64,000 bases of DNA from positions 62,001 to 126,000 of the forward strand of contig JAIUOF010000011.1 in NCBI GenBank assembly GCA_020161355.1, written 5' to 3'. The translations under genes were made by a program, and so were the position numbers. Origin of the DNA: Bacteroidota bacterium. Lineage in GTDB: Bacteria > Bacteroidota > Bacteroidia > Cytophagales > Spirosomataceae. Positions 1 to 9,699 of this stretch are shown here, piece by piece (within the stretch, counting starts at the first letter, position 1; each line of letters opens with the position of its first letter). The notes under the pieces are model-generated. The model did no database searches. It saw only the letters and a program-made list of their open reading frames with translations, and was not told the origin of the DNA.

Positions 1-264
1 TCTTGTGGTGGATATCAGCATAAAACCCACTTTTTCCTCAAGGCTCATTTTTGAGAGCAGGTCGTCAATGCGGGTTTCTACCGGAAGTCGCCAGTCTTCA
101 TATTTATCAATTTTCCCATTTTTGTTGAGATCCTTAAATTCAAGTTTGCCTTTTTTAAGAATTTTTGCCGATCTGAAACCCAATTGAGGCTGGTAGGGCT
201 TTTGAGCCATTGCCACAGAATAAAACAAACTTAAGACTGTTAATGCTTTGATGATCAGTTTCAT
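1..264 (-). CDS. Glycoside hydrolase family 3 beta-glucosidase, N-terminal fragment (cut by window edge)
   Basis: Only the first 88 codons lie in the window; the gene runs off the left edge. Translating the complement gives a signal peptide (MKLIIKALTVLSLFYSVAMA), an acidic EF-hand-like stretch (DLNKNGKIDKYEDW), then RIDDLLSKMSLEEKVGFML, the typical opening of the GH3 TIM-barrel domain. It is likely an exported glycosidase that releases sugars from the non-reducing end of a glycan or glycoside. It starts 14 bases after the esterase stop, so it is probably the distal gene of the SusCD operon. Substrate cannot be read from this fragment. Confidence 0.85.
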   Translation of the reverse strand, partial: MKLIIKALTVLSLFYSVAMAQKPYQPQLGFRSAKILKKGKLEFKDLNKNGKIDKYEDWRLPVETRIDDLLSKMSLEEKVGFMLISTTR

Positions 265-278
265 AGTTTAATTTTTTT

Positions 279-1262
279 TTACTTACGAAATACTTTTTTC
301 AGAAAATTATCTATCGTTGTGACCATAGGGGAAAACCAGGGTTCAAACTGTACAAAGGAATGGGGTGCATCCTGAAAGGTTCTGATTTCTGTATAAATCC
401 CGGATTTTTTCAGAATAGCACAGTAATCTTCACGACCGGCGTGCATACGGGCTACCGAACTGTTGATAAACAATGTAGGCGGGCTTTTTTCCCCGGCGTA
501 TGTAAGGGCTGAGCCCTTTTTCCACAAGTCAGGGTTTTCGGTTTTTGAATATCCAAACCAAAGGGTTGCGGCGGAAGGTCTATTTGAATCATCGCCTTCG
601 CCAGATTCGGGATGAATAAAAGCCAAAATTCCGTCCAGATCTATTATGGCCTGCACAGCACTTGAAGTAGAAAATACGGAAGTTTCAAGTTCAAAAAAAG
701 GATTTTTATTGGTATTTCCAATCAAAGCGGCCAACTGCCCACCCGCCGAAAAACCACAAACTGCGATTTTATTGGTATCCAAACCAAACTCCCCGGAATG
801 AGCTTTTACCCATTTTATTGATTCCTTAATGTCACAAACCGCCGCCGGAAACAAGGCTTCAGTAGAAAGTCTATATTCAACCGTGAAACTAGCATAGCCA
901 ATTGAGGCCAACTTTTGAGCCAATGGAATATGCTGGAATCTATTTCCTGACCGCCAGCCTCCGCCATGAATGATGACAATTGCCGGCTTTTTCTTTATTG
1001 ATGAATCGTAAAATGCGTCAAGAGAAAGACTTTTGCCGGAGAGTACCTGATAAACGATATTTCTGCTTTCCTGTACATTTTTAAATTTGAATTCACCAGA
1101 CCATTTAGTTTCAGGATTAGTCTTTTTAGAATTTAAATAAGCCGACCAGTTGGAATACGAAGTATCGGTTACGATAGTGAACCCTGAATGACTCTGAGCA
1201 TTTGCCGAAAAGCAAAATATAATTAATGCAAAAATTTTATATTTAAAAAAAGCCCTATTCAT
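279..1262 (-). CDS. Secreted alpha/beta hydrolase, esterase (BD-FAE / HSL-like)
   Basis: Exported alpha/beta-hydrolase of 327 residues. The oxyanion-hole motif HGGG lies near residues 99-102 and the nucleophile elbow GFSAGG near 170-175 (Ser172); the catalytic His is in DAPHSF near the end. Families with this layout remove acetyl or feruloyl groups from plant polysaccharides, which suits the PUL context. An in-frame upstream ATG exists, but the ATG at 1262 is chosen because a signal peptide (FALIIFCFSANAQ) follows directly and because it overlaps the end of fbp by 8 bases, a sign of translational coupling. Substrate unknown. Confidence 0.85.
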   Translation of the reverse strand: MNRAFFKYKIFALIIFCFSANAQSHSGFTIVTDTSYSNWSAYLNSKKTNPETKWSGEFKFKNVQESRNIVYQVLSGKSLSLDAFYDSSIKKKPAIVIIHGGGWRSGNRFQHIPLAQKLASIGYASFTVEYRLSTEALFPAAVCDIKESIKWVKAHSGEFGLDTNKIAVCGFSAGGQLAALIGNTNKNPFFELETSVFSTSSAVQAIIDLDGILAFIHPESGEGDDSNRPSAATLWFGYSKTENPDLWKKGSALTYAGEKSPPTLFINSSVARMHAGREDYCAILKKSGIYTEIRTFQDAPHSFVQFEPWFSPMVTTIDNFLKKVFRK

Positions 1263-2265
1263 TCCGCATCTCATGGTGAAGATCATCCAGCATTTCGGTT
1301 GAACCAATATACAATGGACTTCTCTGATGAACATCGGTGGGCTTAATATCCAAAATATCCCGGTCTATATCAGAAAATGCCTGACCACCCGCCTGCTCAA
1401 TCAGATATGCCAATGGATAGCATTCATAAAGTAATCTGAGTTTTCCAACGGGAGTTTTTTTGGTGGGCGGATAAAGATAGACTCCACCTTTCAGAAGGTT
1501 CCGATGAAAATCACCGACCAATGACCCGATATATCTTGCCGCATATCTTTTGGACTTACAATTAGTAATATATTTTTGAACATATTCAGGGAATTCATAA
1601 TAATTACCTTCATTGCAGCTGTAAATATTTCCGGTGAGAGGTATCTGCATATTTTTGTGAGAAAGAAAAAACTCACCCAACGAATGCTCATAAGTGAAGG
1701 CGTTTACCCCATGGCCAGTAGCAAAAACCAAGATTGTAGATGAACCGTAAAGTATATAACCTGCTGCTGCCTGCTTTCTGCCACCCTGCAAAAAGTCCTC
1801 GATCGTGGGTTGAGATCCCACAGGGGTAATTCTCCTGTATATTGAAAAAATAGTACCAATGGACACGTTTACGTCAATGTTGGAAGAACCATCCAGAGGG
1901 TCAATAGCCACCACATATTTTCCATGGTCATTTCCTGTAAAAATAATATTCTCTTTTTCTTCAGAGACTATGGCAGCAACTTCTCCCCCGTTTTTCAAAG
2001 CCCTTATAAATCTGATATCAGCTATGACGTCGAGCTTCTGCTGGTTTTCTCCCTGCACATTTGCACTGCCAAATCCACCAATAATATCCACCAATCCAGC
2101 CCTGTTAATTTCCCGGTTAACCACTTTGGCAGCAAGGGCTATGTCACGCAAAAGCTGGGATAACTCCCCGGAGGCATGAGGAAATGCCTGCTGGTGTTGC
2201 TTAATAAAACGGTCTAAAGTTGTACCTACAGGTACGGCTATTTTTTCTTCATCTGGTGTGTACAT
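1255..2265 (-). CDS. fbp: Class I fructose-1,6-bisphosphatase
   Basis: Hydrolyses fructose-1,6-bisphosphate to fructose-6-phosphate, the committed step of gluconeogenesis, in the cytosol. The 336 residues match the class I family length. The metal-binding signature DPLDGSSN is at residues 122-129, with the preceding acidic pair EE near 102-103; the C-terminal substrate-binding region (GKLRLLYECYPLAYLIEQAGG) is present in full. It lies 34 bases after the DUF1080 gene and overlaps the esterase by 8 bases. A central-metabolism gene embedded between exported glycan-degrading enzymes is unusual and suggests the released sugar feeds gluconeogenesis. Confidence 0.95.
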   Translation of the reverse strand: MYTPDEEKIAVPVGTTLDRFIKQHQQAFPHASGELSQLLRDIALAAKVVNREINRAGLVDIIGGFGSANVQGENQQKLDVIADIRFIRALKNGGEVAAIVSEEKENIIFTGNDHGKYVVAIDPLDGSSNIDVNVSIGTIFSIYRRITPVGSQPTIEDFLQGGRKQAAAGYILYGSSTILVFATGHGVNAFTYEHSLGEFFLSHKNMQIPLTGNIYSCNEGNYYEFPEYVQKYITNCKSKRYAARYIGSLVGDFHRNLLKGGVYLYPPTKKTPVGKLRLLYECYPLAYLIEQAGGQAFSDIDRDILDIKPTDVHQRSPLYIGSTEMLDDLHHEMRNE

Positions 2266-2299
2266 ATAATGATAAATTAATGAGTGAATTTAAGCATTT

Positions 2300-3640
2300 T
2301 TATTTCAACTCACGAATTTTTATATTTTTAAAATATACCAAATCGTTGTGGTCCTGCAAAAGGATGTGTCCTTTATCTCCCATACCAAATCCCTCGTTTA
2401 CGGCATATTTTGAACGAGCTACCAAAGCCTTGTAAATATTTCCTTTTCTCTTGTATTCCAGCACTTTGAACCCATTGAGCCAGTGCTGAACGGTATTGTC
2501 GGGAAGAGCCACCACTTTGGCCTGATTCCATCCTCCGATTTTTCTTTGAAATCTGGGATCGAGTTTATCTGAAGGAATTAGGTCGTACAAACTGGCCATA
2601 GTGCGGTTGCCTACCACGCCCTGCTTTGCGTCAGGATGTTTTTCATCATCTAATACCTGATATTCCAAACCAAGTGCAGCTTTTCTTCCTTCTTCACCCA
2701 GCATTTCCACAAAATATTTAACCCCGGAATTGGCAACATCAGTCAGTTTAAAATCAAACTGGAGCTCAAATGCAGCATAAAGGCTGTCAGATAACAGATC
2801 GATACCCGGTTTTTTGTCGGTATTGGCAGTGATTGCCAAAATTCCATCTTCAATTTTCCATCTGGAATCGGGGCTAAGAGACTTTCTTTGACTATGCCAC
2901 CCGTCGAAGTTTTTGCCATTAAACAATAATTTGAAACCCTGGGCTTTTTCTTGCTCTGATATGTTGTTGGTAAGTAAATTGACGACCGGACAGTTATCCA
3001 GGGGGCTCGGAACCAGATTTTCGGTCTGAATTCTGATGTTTTTCCAACGGATCTTCATTCCGGGCTTCATGTTGCCATAAATTCCATGCACCTGAAGAGC
3101 GATGAAACCCTTTTCGGTCATATTATCAATCAAATGGGCGGTAGGCACTCCATTGATAAATGTACGGATGGTACTTCCGATGGCCTCTATGCGGTAGTGG
3201 TTCCAATCAAGTTTTTTAAATGCTTTCTGACCTTCAGGATTTTGGTTGAGATTATATAGCCAATCCCGGCGACCTTCGTCATAAATACCGCCGGACCAGG
3301 CTCTTGGAGAGGGATCTACCTCCATTTGGTAGCCATGCACCCTACCATTCTGATATTCTTGCTTTGACATACTTCTAAACTGAACACCGCCGTTCATTTC
3401 GTCGTCAAGTTTTAAATCCAATTCCAGAATAAAATCTCCATACTCATTTTCAGTACAAAGAAATGAATTGGGAGTGTTGGCCACAGTTTCACCAACAATC
3501 TGCTTTTTTTCTACTTTATAAACCGCTTGTCCACCTTTTTGAGTCCAACCTTTCAGAGTCTTCCCATCAAAAAGGTTTGTCCATTTTTGTGCAAAAACCT
3601 GAGTGCATGCCAACGTTAAAACAAATATTATTTTTTTCAT
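2300..3640 (-). CDS. Exported tandem DUF1080 (3-keto-disaccharide hydrolase-type) protein
   Basis: Protein of 446 residues with a signal peptide (MKKIIFVLTLACTQVFAQ) and two consecutive DUF1080 beta-sandwich domains (PF06439), roughly residues 18-205 and 230-445. Each opens with the family hallmark: WTNLFDGKTLKGW in the first and KLLFNGKNFDGWH in the second; EYQVLDDEKHPDA in the second is also characteristic. The family is related to concanavalin-like lectins and is now described as 3-keto-disaccharide hydrolases, which cleave glycosides already oxidised at C3. Start set at the ATG at 3640; a TTG three codons upstream is less likely. The two Gfo/Idh/MocA genes of the locus could provide the oxidation step. 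Confidence 0.88.
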   Translation of the reverse strand: MKKIIFVLTLACTQVFAQKWTNLFDGKTLKGWTQKGGQAVYKVEKKQIVGETVANTPNSFLCTENEYGDFILELDLKLDDEMNGGVQFRSMSKQEYQNGRVHGYQMEVDPSPRAWSGGIYDEGRRDWLYNLNQNPEGQKAFKKLDWNHYRIEAIGSTIRTFINGVPTAHLIDNMTEKGFIALQVHGIYGNMKPGMKIRWKNIRIQTENLVPSPLDNCPVVNLLTNNISEQEKAQGFKLLFNGKNFDGWHSQRKSLSPDSRWKIEDGILAITANTDKKPGIDLLSDSLYAAFELQFDFKLTDVANSGVKYFVEMLGEEGRKAALGLEYQVLDDEKHPDAKQGVVGNRTMASLYDLIPSDKLDPRFQRKIGGWNQAKVVALPDNTVQHWLNGFKVLEYKRKGNIYKALVARSKYAVNEGFGMGDKGHILLQDHNDLVYFKNIKIRELK

Positions 3641-3754
3641 ATTTATCAAAAATTATATACAAAAATATCTAATATTATTTTTCCGGAATAATATACAAAT
3701 GGCGAAAAATATTGAATTTTTGATGAAAAATTTCCAAAAAACTTCATACAAGTG

Positions 3755-4636
3755 TTAAAATTTCACATTGATTTGTTTTAAGTAATTTGTACTTATCTGC
3801 CCGCTTTCCAGAGCAGTTCTTCCTTTCACCGGTACAGCGTCTAATTCTATAATATTCCAGCCTTTAAATCCTATTTTATTAAGGTTTTTGAAAATAGCAG
3901 GAAAATCTACTTTTCCCTGGCCAAGCTCCACAAATCTATATCCCGAACTATTTTCAGAATCGGGGCGGGTATCTTTAATATGAGTTGCATACAAAATGTC
4001 CTTATATTTCAAAACAGCCTTTGCCGGAACCCCTCCTCCCTGATGATAATGAGCTACATCCAGTAGTAATTTTATGTAGCGGGTATCCATTTCATTTAGG
4101 ATAATATCTATTTCATCGGGTGTTTCTCCCAATTGGTGCATGTGATTGTGGTATGCAGGCTGAATTCCGGTTTCTTCCAAAACCGCTTTGGAAATTGCCG
4201 ACATGTTTTTAGCATACTGCTTAAGCTCCTCGGTATTTGGAGCTCTGTCTTTTGGCCTGGAGTTATTGGTGATTTGCAAGGAATGTCCTCCCAGTGTTTT
4301 TATAAATCTGGCATGCTTGAGGTGAGTTTCCATTTCTTTGGAGATGTCTGAAGAAATTCCCACATTTCCACTCGAAAACATAGCCAGTTCAAGTCGGGCA
4401 CTGTCGAGTGTCAATTTGAGATCTTCTGGTTTTTCCCTGAAAACAGGAAAAGTGTTGGCTCTCAGCTGAATGCCTTTAAAACCAAGTGCGGCAATGTCTT
4501 TGACAGCAACGAGGTCATTTCCATTCCAGGTGATGGCAGAATATGCCATTTTTTGATTGTATTTTTTGGCAAAACTTTCCAACTGCGAAGCAAACAAAAA
4601 AGCCGGGGCTGACTGAATGAAGGTCCGTCTATTCAT
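3755..4636 (-). CDS. Exported sugar phosphate isomerase/epimerase-type TIM-barrel protein
   Basis: AP-endonuclease-2/xylose-isomerase-like TIM barrel (PF01261) of 293 residues. Visible metal/substrate motifs are HNHMHQLG, DVAHYHQGG and HIKDTR, then ELGQGKVDFPAIF and a late IIELD. The N-terminus (MNRRTFIQSAPAFLFASQ) is a Tat-like signal with a twin arginine, so it should act in the periplasm. The family includes epimerases, isomerases and 3-keto-sugar lyases/epimerases. It begins 73 bases after susD, beyond an apparent terminator, and precedes the DUF1080 gene. The exact reaction cannot be assigned. Confidence 0.85.
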   Translation of the reverse strand: MNRRTFIQSAPAFLFASQLESFAKKYNQKMAYSAITWNGNDLVAVKDIAALGFKGIQLRANTFPVFREKPEDLKLTLDSARLELAMFSSGNVGISSDISKEMETHLKHARFIKTLGGHSLQITNNSRPKDRAPNTEELKQYAKNMSAISKAVLEETGIQPAYHNHMHQLGETPDEIDIILNEMDTRYIKLLLDVAHYHQGGGVPAKAVLKYKDILYATHIKDTRPDSENSSGYRFVELGQGKVDFPAIFKNLNKIGFKGWNIIELDAVPVKGRTALESGQISTNYLKQINVKF

Positions 4637-4651
4637 GATGATAGGTTGATT

Positions 4652-4687
4652 TTAGAAAACAAAACCCCGAATCGCTCCGGGGTTTTG
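4652..4687 (-). terminator. Intercistronic terminator after susD
   Basis: A perfect 10-bp stem (4660-4669 pairing with 4678-4687, CAAAACCCCG on the template) with an 8-base loop is followed on the minus strand by a T-rich run. It lies between susD and the isomerase gene and probably lowers transcription of the catabolic genes relative to susCD. Confidence 0.75.
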
Positions 4688-4709
4688 TGTGATTTGGGGT
4701 TAAATGTAA

Positions 4710-6377
4710 TTAATATCCGGGATTTTGGGCAAATACTCCCGGAGCAGAACGGTCAATTTGTGTTTGAGGAATTGGACGCAAATAGTGCTTATCTGCAACG
4801 GCTGATGCCTGAGGGTTATACTTTTTAACCCTGTCCACCAAAAGTCCCCATCTTTTAAGGTCTAACCATCTCATTTGCTCTCCTGCCAGCTCACGAGCTC
4901 TTTCTTCAATAAGGAAATCAAAAGTCATCTGATCTTCTGTTATCCTCATAGCTTCTTTTTTACCCGGCCATGCTGCTCTTTCTCTTACCACATTTATATC
5001 GGCAGTTGCTTCAGCTTTTTTCCCCATTTGCAAGTTAGCCTCAGCTCTCATTAAGTAAATATCTGCCAGTCTCCATACAAAATAATCTCTTGAGCCTCTT
5101 GGTTCTGTTCTGTCTGATCTTTTGGTATCAAAAAACTTCTGTAAAGTTGGGAATAAGGCTTCATTATATTTACTAGGAACCAAAACCTGATACTTTTTAG
5201 TAGCCCTCTCCTCTTTGCTCATTTCATATCCTGGAATAAAAATAGTAGTATCGCCAGACGCAAATGTAACTTTTGCTTTTGAGTCATCAAATGAAGTATT
5301 GAATGTACCAGGACTATTTGACTTCCAGGTATCTCTGAACGATTTTTTATATCTTGAATCGTTTACTCTTTCGCCAAATACTGTGTTTAAGCAATATGAG
5401 GTTGGTCTCAAACGCTTAAATGGTCTTCCATAAAATACATCTCTGACCATACCCGCCTGGGTGTCATATTGCATACCAAAATACAAGTGAAGGTTGTTTC
5501 CACCACCGCCTTCGCCACCAGCATTGGTTACGTTGGTGATTTGGTCTGTAGTATACTGAACAGCAAAAACTACTTCTGAATTCTGCTGATTGTCCTCGTT
5601 GTGAACAGCTGCAAAATCATCCAGGAGTTTGAAACTGTACTTTGTTATTAGGTTTGTACATAAATCAGCAGCTTTTTGAAAATCATCAGCAGCTTTTGAC
5701 GAACCATAAGCTTTGGCAAGGTAAACCTTAGCTAGAAGAGCCTCCGCCGATGCTTTAGTAGCTCTTCCATAATCAGATGAATGAGCCTTATTTTCAAGAT
5801 CAGCTATGGCTTCGTTACAGTCTTTGATAATTTGAGCATAGATCTCGGCATCGGTATTTCTTTTTGTTTCCTTAGTTGGTCCGGTTGTTTCCGTTAATCT
5901 TAAATCCAATGGACCAAACTGCTGATGCAAAATATAATAATAGTGAGCTCTTAAAAACTTGGCTTCGGCCACTCTTAGCTTTTTGGTAGCATCAGAAACC
6001 CCTTGAACAGTAGCAGCTCTACCTATTATGGCATTACAGGTATTAATTCCTTTATATAACTCATCCCAAAGGATTGCTAAGTAATCAACTGTAGGCTGGA
6101 TTTGAGTATCATAAAAATGGAACCCTTTATATCCACCATCGGCACCGGTAGCATAAATATCAGTACCGTATTCGGTAAAAGTCAACCCCAGTTGTGTACC
6201 ATAAAATGTTCTGAGAGAAGAATATGCTGCCTTGGTGGCGTCTTCAAATCCTTTAGCAGTATTCATGTAGTCATTTCCAATATTGGAAATTACCGTTTCC
6301 TTGAGTAAATCCTGGCACGAGGTGCTCAAAAGAAGCATTCCGCCAAGTGCTAGTCCTTTTATCTTATTTATTTTCAT
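4710..6377 (-). CDS. susD: SusD/RagB family outer-membrane glycan-binding lipoprotein
   Basis: Surface lipoprotein of 555 residues that forms the lid on the SusC channel and captures the glycan. The signal peptide ends in a lipobox (LLLSTSC, Cys about residue 21). The N-terminal SusD_3-like helices (YSSLRTFYGTQLGLTFTEYG) and the C-terminal RagB/SusD region with RADIYLMRAEANLQMG-type sequence and FLIEERARELAGE are typical. Start placed at the ATG at 6377; a TTG three codons upstream is less likely. It follows susC by 13 bases. Susceptible to loss of partner because susC carries a stop codon. Confidence 0.95.
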   Translation of the reverse strand: MKINKIKGLALGGMLLLSTSCQDLLKETVISNIGNDYMNTAKGFEDATKAAYSSLRTFYGTQLGLTFTEYGTDIYATGADGGYKGFHFYDTQIQPTVDYLAILWDELYKGINTCNAIIGRAATVQGVSDATKKLRVAEAKFLRAHYYYILHQQFGPLDLRLTETTGPTKETKRNTDAEIYAQIIKDCNEAIADLENKAHSSDYGRATKASAEALLAKVYLAKAYGSSKAADDFQKAADLCTNLITKYSFKLLDDFAAVHNEDNQQNSEVVFAVQYTTDQITNVTNAGGEGGGGNNLHLYFGMQYDTQAGMVRDVFYGRPFKRLRPTSYCLNTVFGERVNDSRYKKSFRDTWKSNSPGTFNTSFDDSKAKVTFASGDTTIFIPGYEMSKEERATKKYQVLVPSKYNEALFPTLQKFFDTKRSDRTEPRGSRDYFVWRLADIYLMRAEANLQMGKKAEATADINVVRERAAWPGKKEAMRITEDQMTFDFLIEERARELAGEQMRWLDLKRWGLLVDRVKKYNPQASAVADKHYLRPIPQTQIDRSAPGVFAQNPGY

Positions 6378-6390
6378 TTTAATCAATACT

Positions 6391-9300
6391 TTAGAATTTA
6401 ATATTTAAACCAAATGTTGTCACCGTAGTCGAAGGTGTAACGTCACTTGTTACTGCTGTTAAACCAGTAGCTGAGTTGGTAATCGCAGCTTCAGGATCTA
6501 CACCATTGTACTTAGACAAGTAAGATGACCAAATCTTTGGCTGCTGAATTGAAGAATACAAACGAACTGATTCAGCACCGATTTTTTTAGCTACACGGCC
6601 ACTAAATGTATATCCGAAGTTAATGTTTCTAAGTTTGATGAAACTTCCATCATAGTAGAACAACGAAGAATTGTAAACCGGGAACTCCTGATTGCTTTTT
6701 GGACGAGGAAACTCATTGGTAGGGTTATTTGGAGTCCAGTAATCAACCTTGATTTGCTGATAACGACCCGCCAATTGAAGTTGGTTTCTGTGGAAACCTG
6801 ACAAAATCGTGTTTCCAAATCGGCCATATAAGAAGAAGCTTAAATCGAATCCGGCGTACTCAAACCTGTTGGTAAGTCCACCTGCCCATTTAGGTACGTC
6901 ATTTCCGATAATTACACGGTCAGCGGCAGTGATTTTGTTATCTCCATTAGTATCCTGGATTTTGATTTGACCCACTTCAGATCCAAATGCTTTCGCCTGA
7001 TCTGCCTCGTTGGTTTGCCAGATTCCAATTTTCTTGAAATCATAGTAAGTATTTAAAGGATAACCTATAAACCATCTGTTACCTACGTCATCAACTTTAC
7101 CATTGTATAGTTCAACGATTTCTTCCTTATTTTTCGTAAACTGGAAGTCAGTAGTCCATTTAAACCCATTTTTAGAATTAACATTTACAGTAGTTACCCC
7201 TAATTCAATACCCTTGTTTCTGGTATGACCTACGTTTCTGGTTACAGCGTTAAACCCTGTTGAACCCGGTAAAAAGTCAGAAAGTAAGAGGTCTTTGGTG
7301 TTGGTTTCATAAAACTCCAATGAACCCTGTACTCTGCCACGATAGATTGAGAAATCAAGGCCAATGTTGGCATTAGCAGAAGATTCCCATTTAAGGTCAG
7401 CATTTCCGATTGTGTTAGGTCTGTAACCAAAAGCACCTGTTGCACCAAATGCATAGGTAGTACGACCCAATAAACCTTGTGTCTGATAAGGAGCAACCCC
7501 CTGGTTACCAACTTTACCCCAGCCGGCACGAAGTTTTAACATATCAATAAACACAACTCCTTTCATGAAGGATTCATTGGTGATATTCCAACCAACTGCA
7601 ATTCCGGGGAAATTACCATATTTTGTATTTTCACCAAATCGGCTAGAACCGTCACGACGCATCGTAAGTGTCAATAAATACTTGTCATTAAATGAATAGT
7701 TTGCACGACCCATAAAAGAATTGATAGTCTATTGGATAAGATTTGAACTAACACCTAAAACTGAGGATGCAGAGTTGAAGCTATAAAAAGCCTGACTTTG
7801 AGCAGGAACCCCCTGAACACTTGAACCATATGACTCAAAATTATCTTTTTGAATAGATTGTACACCTGTCAGATTTAAGCTATGTTTTCCAAAAGTTTTG
7901 GAGTAATTGAGAATATTCTCCATTGTAATGTTGAACCCAAAACGGTTTTCGTTGAAAGCCTGGGCATCACCACGACGACGTGCATTAGTTTCAGAACCAA
8001 TAAAACGTCCCCAACGCGATTGTGTAAAGTCAGGACCAACATTTAATCTGTAAGTTAAACCATCAATGATTTTAACCTCAGCATAAATTGAATTGAATAT
8101 TCTGTACTTTTTGGTATTGTCAATGTTTACTCCATCAACTACCTCAGAAAGTGGGTTAGAAAGTAAGGCATCATTTGTAGGCTCAAAAATCAATGATCCG
8201 TCGGCATTAAATGCCGCACCCAGCGGGTTGGCCTGTAAAGTGGCACCATAAGGATTAAGATTTTCTCCATTTCTGATAGAATACATCATGTATGATGAAA
8301 TTCCCACTTTCAATCTTTTATTAACCTGATGATCAATATTGGCTCTCAATGAGTTACGAGTATAATCCAACAATTTGGTTACCCCTTGATCCTGAAAGAA
8401 TCCACCAGAAATATAGAAAGATGTTCTTTCGTTTCCACCTTGTATTCCTATGGTATGGTTTTGAATCATACCAGTTCTCAGAATAAGATCCTGATATTGA
8501 GTGTTTCTTCCGGCTGCTATACCTGCGGCTACATTTGGATCACCCCCAAGGACAGCTACTTTTGCGTCCGCAGCTGCATCGGCCACACCGGTTGGTACCG
8601 GATTACCGCTAGCATCTTTGTAAAGACCAGTTGCACGATACGCCTCTCTGACATATTCTGCAAATTCAGCCCCTGAGAAAAGCTCCAACTGGCTATAGGC
8701 ATTTGAAGCTCCTGCATAAGTATCCAACGTAACCGTTGTTTTCCCTTTGTTAGCACCCCTCTTTGTGGTAACCAAAATTACACCATTGGCCCCTCTGGCA
8801 CCATATATTGCGGTGGCAGTAGCGTCTTTCAAAACTTCCATTGATTGAATATCGTTGGGGTTGATATCTTCATAACCGGCTGAAAGCGGGATTCCGTCCA
8901 CAACATAAAGCGGGTCGTTACCTGCATTAAATGATCTACGTCCGCGGATAAGTATCTTTGGTGCAGAACCCGGTTTCGAACCAGATTGTGAAACATCAAC
9001 ACCTGCTGCTCTACCTTGCAGAGCCTGACCTAATGAGGTCAGAGGCATTTCCGTAATTTGTTTTGAAGTAACCTGTGAAATTGCTCCGGTCATCTGGCTT
9101 TTTTTCTGAGTACCATAACCTACCACAACTACCTCGCTAAGGTTGGTTGCATCTTCCTCCAAGGCAACATTTATAACGCTCTGTGATCCAATCTCGATTT
9201 CCTGACCCACAAAACCTATGTACGAAAACACGAGTGTGTTTTTATTAGGAGGTACACTTAGTGAATACCCTCCGTTTCCATCCGATACTGCTCCCTGAGT

Positions 9301-9444
9301 AGAGCCTTTCACTGTCACACTTACACCCGGTAGGCCGGTTCCGCCCGCATCGGTCACTTTCCCAGTTATGGTTCGTGACTGTGCCCATACGTACGAATTT
9401 ACGCACATAAGGATAGCAAAGAGAAAAAGTAAATTTTTCTTCAT
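6391..9444 (-). pseudogene. susC: SusC/RagA family TonB-dependent transporter, interrupted by an in-frame TAG
   Basis: Outer-membrane TonB-dependent channel for oligosaccharides. The first part (7729-9444, 571 residues) has a signal peptide, a CarboxypepD_reg-like domain (about 24-105), the plug with the ILIRGRRSFNAGNDPLYVVDG motif and the first barrel strands. The second part (6391-7713 from its first ATG) is the rest of the barrel, ending TFGLNIKF with the terminal Phe expected for OM insertion. Both lie in one reading frame, separated only by TAG at 7729-7731 followed by five sense codons before the ATG at 7713. A single base change (for example from CAG) would restore a 1017-residue protein of usual length. 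Possible explanations are a real nonsense mutation, strain variation or a sequencing error. Confidence 0.9.
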
Positions 9445-9566
9445 AATAAAATAGATTGGTTAAATTTCCGGGGGGTTGAGTTCCCGATTGTAATTAAAAA
9501 ATTAGTTTAAGATTAATTTTATTCTCCAGAAATCTTGTAAAATGTATATTTTTTAAAGATTTTATA

Positions 9567-9574
9567 CAAAAATA
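9567..9574 (-). promoter_or_regulatory. susC: Putative -7 box for susC
   Basis: The complement reads TATTTTTG, matching the Bacteroidota -7 consensus TAnnTTTG, about 120 bases before the susC start. I see no convincing -33 TTG at the usual spacing. Confidence 0.35.
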
Positions 9575-9699
9575 ATTGTCCCAAATACAATTACTATCCT
9601 AAAAAATGTCTTTTTCTAATAGGATTTTGACAATATTTTTTTGCAATTTGTAAATATTGTCTTAGTTTCTAAAATAATTTATTATTGACTTGCAAATAA

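Noticed and set aside
1859..2179. Plus-strand frame opposite fbp
   Set aside because: Shadow of the conserved FBPase frame; no independent features.
7729..7731. Stop-codon recoding of TAG in susC
   Set aside because: TAG ends normal genes in the window, such as fbp, and no recoding signal is apparent.
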